Part shown: positions 1 to 5,284 of the stretch, one piece after another | How the letters are laid out: every line of letters begins with the position of its first letter | Numbering within the stretch: the stretch's first letter is position 1 | Source of the DNA: Alphaproteobacteria bacterium | Lineage (GTDB): Bacteria > Pseudomonadota > Alphaproteobacteria > Micavibrionales > CSBR16-224 | Assembly (NCBI GenBank): GCA_006226225.1 | Contig: SBHI01000079.1 | Location: forward strand, 1-5,284 | Length of the DNA stretch: 5,284 nt | Direction: 5' to 3' | The notes under the pieces: generated by a model | Database searches by the model: none | Told to the model about the DNA's origin: nothing | What the model saw: only the letters and a program-made list of their open reading frames with translations | Position numbers and translations under genes: made by a program

Positions 1-792
1 GCGCCTGTACGCGTGCGGGCGGGAGAATATGCTGATCTGGCAGGAGCGGGAATCGTGATGATTGCCGCCGGTGTCAGCCAGAAGCCGGGGGAAACGCGGC
101 TGGATCTGCTAAAACGCAATGCGGCCGTATTTGAAGAGATTATTCCGCAAATACTGGACGTTGCGCCGGAGGCGATTCTGCTGATTGCAACGAATCCTGT
201 CGATATCATGACGCATCTGGCGGCGGATATCGCGGCCAAAAGTCATAAATTGCCTGCGAGCCGTGTGATCGGATCGGGAACGATTCTGGATACGGCGCGT
301 TTTCGCGCATTGCTGGGGCGGCATCTGGGTGTTTCCAGCCATTCCGTGCATGCTTATGTGATGGGTGAGCACGGCGATTCCGAAGTGCTGCACTGGTCGG
401 GTGCGACAATTGGCAATTTGAAGCTGTCATCCTTTGCACAGCAAGCGGGCATTCCCGTCACAGAGGAATTGCGCGAAAAAATTGATGACGGTGTCCGCCG
501 TGCGGCTTATCGCATCATTCAGGGTAAGGGCGCGACATGGTACGGTATCGGCGCGGGAATGGCACGGATTGCACAGGCCATTCAGGATGACGAGCAGACG
601 GTTCTGACTTGCGCCATGCTGACGGAAGAAGTTGCGGGTGTGAAAAATGTCACATTATCGATGCCGCGTATTATCGCCGCAGGCGGGGTTATACGCAGTA
701 TTTACCCGGAATGCGATGCGGCGGAGCAGGCGGCACTGCAAAACAGCGCGACGATTCTACGCCGCGCTGCTGATGAGCTTGATTTGCCTTAA
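1..792 (+). CDS. ldh: L-lactate dehydrogenase, C-terminal 263 residues (5' end outside window)
   Basis: This is an NAD-dependent L-lactate dehydrogenase, a cytoplasmic enzyme that interconverts pyruvate and L-lactate. The frame is open from base 1, so the gene starts to the left. By comparison with the usual length of about 315 residues, roughly the first 60 are missing, including the GxGxxG nucleotide-binding loop. In visible numbering, the substrate loop GVSQKPGETR has Gln27 (classical Gln102) and Arg33 (Arg109). NPVD follows at 65-68, LDTARFR has Asp97 and substrate-binding Arg100 (Arg171), GEHGDSE has catalytic His124 (His195), and KGATWYG has Thr179 (Thr246). Gln rather than Arg in the loop, with Thr at 246, favours lactate over malate dehydrogenase. 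Ser replaces the more common Asn just before Gln27. The in-frame GTG at 13 is not the real start, because the family alignment continues upstream of it. The stop interlocks with the convergent gene, leaving no room for a terminator between them. Confidence 0.92.
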   Translation, partial: APVRVRAGEYADLAGAGIVMIAAGVSQKPGETRLDLLKRNAAVFEEIIPQILDVAPEAILLIATNPVDIMTHLAADIAAKSHKLPASRVIGSGTILDTARFRALLGRHLGVSSHSVHAYVMGEHGDSEVLHWSGATIGNLKLSSFAQQAGIPVTEELREKIDDGVRRAAYRIIQGKGATWYGIGAGMARIAQAIQDDEQTVLTCAMLTEEVAGVKNVTLSMPRIIAAGGVIRSIYPECDAAEQAALQNSATILRRAADELDLP

Positions 793-2090
793 ACAATAGA
801 TTGCCGTTCATGATCCCAGCGCGGGCAGGGGTGATCGGCGCGGATTTCGCAGCCACCGACCCAGCGCGGCGGCGGTGACAGAGACAGGAAATCCAGATAA
901 TTCTGTAGAAGTTTTGTGCCGGTCTCATTCAATGTTAGTTGTTGTTGATGCCATGGCAGGGACGGATTATCTCTGTCAAAGGGCGCGTCTTTCGCCCGCG
1001 CCATCTGCGCCAGCACATCCCAGAACATCAGATCCCCCAAAAAAGGCAGCGGTTCTTTTTCCGTCGTCAGGATGCCGAATAACTGCCCTGCTTTTAAAGA
1101 CCCGTGTTCCGACAAAATTTCCAGCGCCAGCTGTTGCGTCAGGCTTAGCCCGTTTTGCAGGGAAGGCAGCTCCATCAATTGCCGCAAAATTGCCCCCGCC
1201 ATTTGCGGAATGGCGGGCGTACCGTTTTGTGCAAGGGAGAGCAGTACAGAAAAATCCGCTTTGCGGTAGGCCTGCCAGACTTTCGTTCCGAGTGCCGTCA
1301 TTTCCGTTGTGACCGCGCGGCGCTCATGCTCCCACAAATATTGCAAAGCTTCGGGCGAAAGCTGCCCCAGCCCGATAAAATCGGGAACGCCCGGTACATT
1401 GTCCACACAGATGATTTCGTAGGTTTTAGGCAGTTTTACGGCGGCAAGCGTTTCCAGCAAAAAGGCCAGAATGAACTGATCATAAGCATCATGTTCGAAC
1501 CATAAGACCAATTGGTCGCAGCCGGAGAAATCCGTGACGGCGGCATATTCCTTTTGCTGCCGCGCCAGCGCGTCTTTCAATGTGATGCTATAGTTTTGTG
1601 AAATAAATTCCGCGCGGATTTGCAGGAATTCCGGCAGCGGCAGATCGGGAACAGGCCCTTGACAGTAAGGATCGGCAAATTCCAGAAACTGCCCTTGGAA
1701 ACCGGCAATTTCCAGCCCGTGTTTGATATCCGAGCCACAGCGGATATGGGTTGTGCGCGCCGTGTCGCGAGTGGGGATTGTGCCGCTTTCGATCTGCTTT
1801 TTTGCCAGTGCCAGCGCATCGCAATGCGCTTTCATTTTCGGCCAGCTGGCAAAGCCGTTTTCCCGTGCAATGACGGATTGGGCATCCGCCAGCTGCGGTG
1901 CGGATTTTGCCGCGGCTTGCGGATGATGGGCGGCAAAACGCGCAGCGGCTGCGGCATCACCGTTGCGCAGGGATTTCAGCAGGTCTTTCGCCTGTTTTTT
2001 CTGTTGTTCAAAATTCAGACGCCCGTGAAAATAACGGCGTTTCTGACGCGGTGCGGATAGAACTGTATTGGGGGAGGGTTTTTCAGACAT
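789..2090 (-). CDS. DUF1835-family protein with N-terminal helical domain
   Basis: This is a 433-residue, probably cytoplasmic protein of unknown biochemical function; it has no signal peptide or membrane segment. Residues about 22-95 (from GRLNFEQQKKQAKDLL to ENGFASWPKMKAH) resemble the short helical module often found at the N-terminus of ankyrin-type proteins. Residues about 113-245 match the DUF1835 pattern: HIRCGSDI, then FLEFADPYCQGPVPDLP, the signature LVLWFEHDAYDQ at 194-205, and ICVDNVPGVPDFIGLGQLSP. The rest (about 246-433) is mostly helical with the conserved-looking stretches GTPAIPQMAGA, PLPFLGDLMFWD, a terminal PRWVGG (408-413) and PRWD (423-426). The start is fixed by AAGGAG seven bases upstream of the ATG. 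The stop overlaps the lactate dehydrogenase stop by four bases. The gene lies 176 bases downstream of the M48 peptidase gene on the same strand and may be co-transcribed or have its own promoter. Family assignment is from recalled motifs; no function is proposed. Confidence 0.85.
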   Translation of the reverse strand: MSEKPSPNTVLSAPRQKRRYFHGRLNFEQQKKQAKDLLKSLRNGDAAAAARFAAHHPQAAAKSAPQLADAQSVIARENGFASWPKMKAHCDALALAKKQIESGTIPTRDTARTTHIRCGSDIKHGLEIAGFQGQFLEFADPYCQGPVPDLPLPEFLQIRAEFISQNYSITLKDALARQQKEYAAVTDFSGCDQLVLWFEHDAYDQFILAFLLETLAAVKLPKTYEIICVDNVPGVPDFIGLGQLSPEALQYLWEHERRAVTTEMTALGTKVWQAYRKADFSVLLSLAQNGTPAIPQMAGAILRQLMELPSLQNGLSLTQQLALEILSEHGSLKAGQLFGILTTEKEPLPFLGDLMFWDVLAQMARAKDAPFDRDNPSLPWHQQQLTLNETGTKLLQNYLDFLSLSPPPRWVGGCEIRADHPCPRWDHERQSIV

Positions 2091-2097
2091 TGACGAT

Positions 2098-2103
2098 CTC
2101 CTT
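2098..2103 (-). promoter_or_regulatory. Ribosome binding site of the DUF1835 gene
   Basis: Read on the minus strand this is AAGGAG, seven bases before the ATG at 2090-2088. It is a near-ideal Shine-Dalgarno sequence and fixes the start of the 433-residue product, so the weakly conserved first 20 residues should be kept in the model. Confidence 0.8.
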
Positions 2104-2185
2104 CATCATTTATGCCTGCGTCCGCCAAAACAGGCCAAGGAAAACCGTATATATGACTTTTATCTTGTTTAAGTCGGGCGCAGCC

Positions 2186-2224
2186 CTTTCCGCGGACGGG
2201 AAGCCGATAGGCTTATGCGGAAAG
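2186..2224. repeat. Nested inverted repeat (two-stem hairpin)
   Basis: The outer arms CTTTCCGC (2186-2193) and GCGGAAAG (2217-2224) pair perfectly over 8 bases. Inside them AAGCC (2201-2205) and GGCTT (2210-2214) pair over 5 bases around a four-base loop GATA. A third small stem, GGGC (2176-2179) with GCCC (2183-2186), abuts the outer arm and shares base 2186. No T-run follows on either strand, so it does not look like an intrinsic terminator. It could be an mRNA processing or 3'-stabilising structure of the M48 transcript, or a leader structure of the DUF1835 transcript. Confidence 0.5.
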
Positions 2225-2251
2225 TGTCGCGTGAATCCGCCCTTTTGTCAA
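2223..2251 (-). promoter_or_regulatory. Possible sigma-70-type promoter for DUF1835 gene
   Basis: On the minus strand there is a perfect -35 hexamer TTGACA (2251-2246). After a 17-base spacer comes GACACT (2228-2223), which matches only three of six positions of TATAAT. If real, transcription would begin near 2216, about 125 bases before the start codon, and the inner GATA-loop hairpin would sit at the 5' end of the leader. The weak -10 keeps this tentative. Confidence 0.3.
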
Positions 2252-2266
2252 GATGCGGAGAATGTC

Positions 2267-4648
2267 TCATTTTGCCTTTTGATAGATTTGCGCGCCGTTG
2301 ATCTGTTTCAGTTTTTTCTCAAGACCGCTGACACCGTCGGCTTCGATAAACAGAAATTCCTCCGGCAGGCCGGATTCATAAATAAACTGCATCACATCTT
2401 CATCGACCTTTTTCTGTGATGCCCAAAAACCGGGTTTGGTTTTATAGGCGATGACATAGCACGGGAATTCCGGCATATATTTGACATCCTTTTGCGCCAG
2501 ATAAATGCGGGCGATAATCGGATGTTTTTCGGCATGTTCTGACAGATAGACCAGCGCTTTCTCGGGTAGGTCATGTTCTTTGAACTCGTCTGCGGATAAA
2601 ATGGCATCGCGTTCGTCATTTGCCGCACGGCTGAGATAATGCCAGTCATCCAGCTTGTCGTGATAGGGTTTTGCCTCTTCCGGACGTCCTGCTTTCTCAA
2701 AAAATTCGATGGCATAGCCGCAGACATCAGCCGTATAGGAGGGATGTGTTTTCAGGAGTTTTTCCATTTCCGCCAGCTGGCTTTCATCTTTTTCGATCAT
2801 CAATCTGTACCACAGGCAATTCAGCAGGGCACCGGTGCTGTCGGGATGGCGGTGCAGCATCTCTTCACTGGCTTTGTAATACAGTGCATCATCTTCCATG
2901 CGGCCTGCGGCGCTGATCAGCTCGCGCAAATCCTCCTCTTCCATATCTTTGACAGGCTTGGTTTTCAGCTCCTCATAACGGCTTTGCCAATGCTGGCGCT
3001 CTTCCTGACGGTTTTCCCAATGTTCTTGTGCTTTTTCTTGCCATTCACGGCTGAAGTCGTCGGCCAGCTTTTCCGCCATATCCTCCAGCAATGCCGTTGC
3101 GGCGGAATGATCGGGGGTCGGCGGTTCGGGAACGGAAAATTCCGTCCCCAGTGCGGCCAGCCTGTCGGAAACGGAGGGGTGCGTTCCGGTATAGTCGGTT
3201 TTACGCTTGAGCGCCTGTTCAATACTGTCTGATACATCGCCCAGATTGTTGAAAAATGACGGGATTTCCTGATAGGGCGTAATATTTTTTAGATTTTCGC
3301 CTTTATCGCTGCGTTCCCAGATATTGCGCCAGAATGTGCCGTCATATTGATCGCCATAGACGGCAAGGGAGGATAAAGCCTCTGCCATCGCGTCTTTTCC
3401 GGCAACGCGGGCGGAAAAAGCATCGGCTTCGTATTCGCAGCTGCGTGACAGGGCGAAACTGTAGGCGCTGAAGGTGGCGATAAACCATTCATAAAAACGG
3501 TTCAGTTTCAGTGTGTACCAGAGATGTTCAAAGCGCAGCTTGTCATCCAGCACCAGCCAACTGTTACGGATGCGGTAAACCCATTGCCCCCAGACATTAT
3601 CCTTGGCCGCAACATGGCCGTATTCATGCCCGATCACGCCGGAAAGCTGTTTGGATGTTTGCGATTGCATCAGCGGCAGCCCGATTGTCAGTACAACGGG
3701 GCCCATACCGAAGAATCCCAGCAATCCGCCGCTGCGCGTGACGGAGGCGTTGAGCTGGTTATCAATGAAAACGCGTTTGAACATAGGCCCGTTTGCCTTT
3801 TGGCAGATTTCCTCGAGTAGGGCGAAAAGTTTGGGGCAGTCCTTTGCGGTGACTTCAACGCCTTCATAGTCAAAAGACGGAGAGAGCAGCGATTTTCCCA
3901 TATGCCATGCAAAGCCGATCGGCACTGCCGCGATGATAAAGGCCAGTTTGGCGACGCCTGCATTACCGCCTGTCAGGACAACCAGAGCCGCGCCAAGCCC
4001 AAGACCGACCGGCAGCATCAGCAAAATACTGCCGATGACGACCAGATAACCCAAAAAGGCAAGCCGGATGGTTTTGCGCCGCAGCCAGACGGGATTACCC
4101 TGGGCGCGGTTTTCGATGTCTTTTACCAGTTCGACAAAATCCAGATATTTGCGTTTGCGTTCCTGCGGCGTGTCGATCGTGACCTCGTCCACCATCAGCC
4201 AGAGTGCCAGCAGAACCGGCAAGGCAAGGCAGAAAAACAGTGTGAACAGGAACAAACCGTTAAAACGCATCTTTCCGATGCCGTATTTTAATCCGGCATC
4301 ATGTTCCAGCCCCCATTGCGTGACAAACGGAAAATCCCGCCGTCCTGTAATATAAACTGCGCCGGATTTGATCTTGCGTCGTCCGCCGCCATACAGCCAT
4401 TCCATGAAATCAGCTTTGATAACAACAGGGTAAGGGCCTGATTTTGTGCTGAGATTGGCATGTATCAGCATTTCCGGTTTGAAACCGTTGAAATAAAAAC
4501 TCCGTTTTTCGATTTTCCACTTTTTATAAGGGCCTTTCCAGGCATCGCTTTGCTCCAGCGGCGGTGAAAAAGAGGTGTTTCCAGCGGCAAAAAGCAGGGA
4601 AGGAAGCCAGATAACCAGAAAAACAAGGGAGACAATCAGCTGTTTCAT
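2267..4648 (-). CDS. Membrane-anchored M48 family zinc metallopeptidase with C-terminal helical extension
   Basis: This 793-residue protein is a probable membrane metalloprotease of the HtpX/Ste24 superfamily (M48). Residues 1-22 look like a signal peptide ending FAAG. Residues about 23-128 form a soluble domain, probably periplasmic. Hydrophobic segments lie near 129-153, 196-226 and 232-250. The basic loop at 155-194 (ERKRK, LRRK) suggests it is cytoplasmic, which would put the active site on the cytoplasmic face, as in HtpX. The peptidase domain spans about 255-505: zinc ligands His341 and His345 and catalytic Glu342 lie in HEYGH, the third ligand is Glu405 in SRSCEYEADA, and the family's closing THPSVSDRLAALG is at 489-501. 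Residues 525-580 are very charged and likely coiled, and 580-760 look like TPR-type helical repeats. All key residues are present, so it should be active. AAAGGA seven bases upstream supports the ATG. Substrate unknown. Confidence 0.9.
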   Translation of the reverse strand: MKQLIVSLVFLVIWLPSLLFAAGNTSFSPPLEQSDAWKGPYKKWKIEKRSFYFNGFKPEMLIHANLSTKSGPYPVVIKADFMEWLYGGGRRKIKSGAVYITGRRDFPFVTQWGLEHDAGLKYGIGKMRFNGLFLFTLFFCLALPVLLALWLMVDEVTIDTPQERKRKYLDFVELVKDIENRAQGNPVWLRRKTIRLAFLGYLVVIGSILLMLPVGLGLGAALVVLTGGNAGVAKLAFIIAAVPIGFAWHMGKSLLSPSFDYEGVEVTAKDCPKLFALLEEICQKANGPMFKRVFIDNQLNASVTRSGGLLGFFGMGPVVLTIGLPLMQSQTSKQLSGVIGHEYGHVAAKDNVWGQWVYRIRNSWLVLDDKLRFEHLWYTLKLNRFYEWFIATFSAYSFALSRSCEYEADAFSARVAGKDAMAEALSSLAVYGDQYDGTFWRNIWERSDKGENLKNITPYQEIPSFFNNLGDVSDSIEQALKRKTDYTGTHPSVSDRLAALGTEFSVPEPPTPDHSAATALLEDMAEKLADDFSREWQEKAQEHWENRQEERQHWQSRYEELKTKPVKDMEEEDLRELISAAGRMEDDALYYKASEEMLHRHPDSTGALLNCLWYRLMIEKDESQLAEMEKLLKTHPSYTADVCGYAIEFFEKAGRPEEAKPYHDKLDDWHYLSRAANDERDAILSADEFKEHDLPEKALVYLSEHAEKHPIIARIYLAQKDVKYMPEFPCYVIAYKTKPGFWASQKKVDEDVMQFIYESGLPEEFLFIEADGVSGLEKKLKQINGAQIYQKAK

Positions 4649-4655
4649 CGAAAAA

Positions 4656-4661
4656 TCCTTT
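4656..4661 (-). promoter_or_regulatory. Ribosome binding site of the M48 peptidase gene
   Basis: Read on the minus strand this is AAAGGA, seven bases before the ATG at 4648-4646. It supports the start that gives an intact signal-peptide-like N-terminus (MKQLIVSLVFLVIWLP). Confidence 0.7.
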
Positions 4662-4695
4662 AAAAATACCGTCTTTTTATCATTACTTAGAAAGC

Positions 4696-4724
4696 TTTAA
4701 AAAAACTTAAATTTTTTTTTGCAA
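4696..4724 (-). promoter_or_regulatory. Possible promoter of the M48 gene
   Basis: On the minus strand TTGCAA (4724-4719, four of six matches to TTGACA) is followed after exactly 17 bases by TTTAAA (4701-4696, four of six matches to TATAAT). Transcription would begin near 4689, giving a leader of about 40 bases. The -35 lies inside the first TTTTGCAAAA palindrome. Both hexamers are themselves palindromic and the region is AT-rich, so chance matches are likely; low confidence. Confidence 0.25.
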
Positions 4725-4747
4725 AATAGGCGCAGGGTTTTGCAAAA
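4717..4747. repeat. Twin TTTTGCAAAA palindromes, 21 bases apart
   Basis: The perfect 10-base palindrome TTTTGCAAAA occurs at 4717-4726 and again at 4738-4747. The centre-to-centre distance is 21 bases, two turns of B-DNA, so both copies face the same side of the helix. The 11-base spacer between them is GC-richer (TAGGCGCAGGG), so the copies are not simply part of one A/T run. The arrangement suits a pair of dimer sites for a transcription factor controlling one or both divergent genes. The regulator is not identified. Confidence 0.5.
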
Positions 4748-4843
4748 ACAAAACGTATAACCAATAGAAGCGGTAAAACACCCGATAAAAAGACAAGATT
4801 TATCAACCAGTAAAGCAAAATACACAACACATTCAGTAATTCT

Positions 4844-4849
4844 AAGGAG
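4844..4849 (+). promoter_or_regulatory. Ribosome binding site of the heptad-repeat gene
   Basis: AAGGAG lies seven bases upstream of the ATG at 4857-4859. This site decides the reading frame of the right-hand gene, where the 21-base repeats leave several frames open on both strands and none of the others has a comparable site. Confidence 0.85.
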
Positions 4850-4856
4850 AAGACAT

Positions 4857-5284
4857 ATGCGACGATTTGTAACAGAACGATTTCTGACAGGACGTGCTTT
4901 AACAATGGCAGCGGTCACGGTTTTGACCATCGGACTTTCCGGCCCGGCCTATGCGGAAGAAGCGGCAGCGCCTGAAATGGATGGTGGCCCGAAATATCAC
5001 CGCGATTACCGCGAAGATGTGCGCGACCGTCGTGAAGATATCCGTGACCGCCGCGAAAACTGGCGCGATCACCGCGAAGATATCCGCGACCGCCGTGAGG
5101 ATTATCACGACCGCCGCGAAGATTTTCGCGACCGTAAGGAAGATGTGCGCGATCATCGCGAAGATGTGCGTGACCGCCGTGAAGACGTGCGTGATCGCCG
5201 CGAAGATATCCGCGACCATCGTGAAGATATCTGGGATGAAAAACATGACGGCGGAAAATTCGACAAGATAGAAGACAGATGGGA
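4857..5284 (+). CDS. Exported heptad-repeat protein, N-terminal 142 residues (3' end outside window)
   Basis: I do not recognise a named family with known function. The product begins with a Sec signal peptide: basic n-region MRRFVTERFLTGR, hydrophobic core at about 15-28, and a probable cleavage after AYA (31-33). The mature part starts EEAAAPEMDGGPKYHRDY and then enters eleven uninterrupted seven-residue repeats (52-128) of the form R-E-D-x-R-D-R/H, where x is V, I, W, I, Y, F, V, V, V, I, I. They end in KHDGGKFDKIEDRW at the window edge with no stop yet. The chain is almost entirely charged, with one hydrophobic residue per heptad and regular acidic-basic spacing of three or four residues. 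This fits a long stable helix or an unusual coiled assembly in the periplasm or at the surface. Similar Arg/Asp/Glu-rich exported proteins exist in bacteria as hypothetical proteins. It diverges from the M48 peptidase across a shared control region. Confidence 0.85.
   Translation, partial: MRRFVTERFLTGRALTMAAVTVLTIGLSGPAYAEEAAAPEMDGGPKYHRDYREDVRDRREDIRDRRENWRDHREDIRDRREDYHDRREDFRDRKEDVRDHREDVRDRREDVRDRREDIRDHREDIWDEKHDGGKFDKIEDRW
5010..5240 (+). repeat. Eleven in-frame 21-base tandem repeats
   Basis: Eleven contiguous units of 21 bases encode the heptads at residues 52-128, with no unit insertion or deletion. Glu is GAA in ten of eleven units, and the following Asp is GAT in nine (GAC in unit 9; Asn AAC in unit 3). 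Arg alternates between CGC and CGT. No two units are identical; units 4 and 10 differ only in the last codon (CGC/CAT). The synonymous variation combined with a fixed protein pattern suggests selection on the protein rather than recent slippage. This is coding repeat, not a CRISPR array. Confidence 0.9.

Larger units (their letters stand above)
2091..2266. other. Intergenic gap between M48 and DUF1835 genes
   Basis: This 176-base spacer lies between two minus-strand genes. Next to the DUF1835 start it holds that gene's ribosome binding site. In the middle (2176-2224) it holds nested inverted repeats, and near the M48 stop a minus-strand TTGACA hexamer. A palindromic TATATA sits at 2148-2153. 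I see no open frame with a ribosome binding site and no stem followed by a T-run, so there is no classical intrinsic terminator for the M48 gene on its strand. Confidence 0.6.
4649..4856. promoter_or_regulatory. Divergent AT-rich control region
   Basis: This 208-base spacer lies between the divergent M48 gene and the heptad-repeat gene, so both promoters are expected here. It is much richer in A and T than the genes around it, with an A7 run at 4699-4705, a T9 run at 4712-4720 and several A4-A5 tracts further right. It contains the twin palindromes (4717-4747), a candidate M48 promoter (4696-4724) and ribosome binding sites at both ends. I could not find a convincing -35/-10 pair for the plus-strand gene; TATAAC at 4756-4761 looks like a -10 but has no matching -35. 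Confidence 0.55.

Noticed and set aside
13..15. GTG as start of a 259-residue lactate dehydrogenase
   Set aside because: The frame is open to base 1, the residues before it fit the family, and a start here would remove the cofactor-binding loop. The gene is simply cut by the window edge.
875..1505. Plus-strand open frames opposite the DUF1835 gene
   Set aside because: They lie antisense to a well-supported coding region and have compositions typical of reverse-strand shadows.
2148..2154. TATATA as -10 of a promoter for the DUF1835 gene
   Set aside because: No acceptable -35 lies 16-18 bases upstream on the minus strand (the hexamers there read CGACTT or ACTTAA). The TTGACA-based candidate at 2223-2251 is somewhat better.
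4697..4710. CtrA-like site TTAA-N6-TTAA
   Set aside because: The CtrA consensus has a spacing of seven bases; here it is six, in a very AT-rich stretch where TTAA pairs arise by chance.
4699..4720. A7 and T9 runs as an intrinsic terminator
   Set aside because: An all-A/T stem is weak, there is no GC-rich part, and the location between two divergent gene starts does not call for a terminator.
4687..4905. Minus-strand hydrophobic open frame of 72 residues
   Set aside because: It starts with TTG inside the signal peptide of the plus-strand gene, has no ribosome binding site, and its hydrophobic character comes from reading an A-rich spacer backwards.
5010..5240. CRISPR-like array
   Set aside because: The repeats are contiguous 21-base coding units with synonymous variation and no unique spacers.
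4951..5271. Plus-strand open frame reading ITAKMCATVVK-like repeats
   Set aside because: It is a frame shadow of the 21-base repeats. It lacks a ribosome binding site, while the frame starting at 4857 has an ideal one and a signal peptide.

Overview
The window reads as ordinary bacterial chromosome, probably a Gram-negative bacterium of the Pseudomonadota and possibly an alphaproteobacterium. The grounds are the DUF1835-type protein and the membrane M48 peptidase, which resemble proteins I associate with that phylum, and the exported protein with a Sec-type signal peptide. This placement is inference. There are four protein genes, two of them cut by the window edges, and no RNA gene, insertion sequence or CRISPR array that I can support.

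Layout. Positions 1-792 (+) hold the C-terminal five-sixths of an L-lactate dehydrogenase. Its stop codon interlocks with the stop of the convergent gene at 789-2090 (-), a DUF1835-family protein of unknown function with an extra N-terminal helical domain. A 176-base gap (2091-2266) separates that gene from the upstream same-strand gene at 2267-4648 (-). The gap has nested inverted repeats and a possible promoter. The 2267-4648 gene encodes a 793-residue membrane-anchored M48 zinc metallopeptidase with a long C-terminal helical extension. An AT-rich divergent region (4649-4856) carries two copies of the perfect palindrome TTTTGCAAAA exactly 21 bases apart. From 4857 to the right edge (+) runs an exported protein made largely of eleven consecutive seven-residue repeats (R-E-D-x-R-D-R/H). 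It has no stop inside the window, so a search for complete open frames misses it; the strong ribosome binding site, signal peptide and repeat register identify it.

How the parts may work together. The lactate dehydrogenase is metabolic and appears unrelated to its neighbours. The M48 peptidase and the repeat protein are both envelope proteins and diverge from one control region that contains the twin palindromes, so joint regulation is plausible, as an envelope-maintenance or stress pair. The DUF1835 gene lies downstream of the peptidase on the same strand and could be read from it or from its own promoter. The parts most worth follow-up are the heptad-repeat protein and the twin palindromes.
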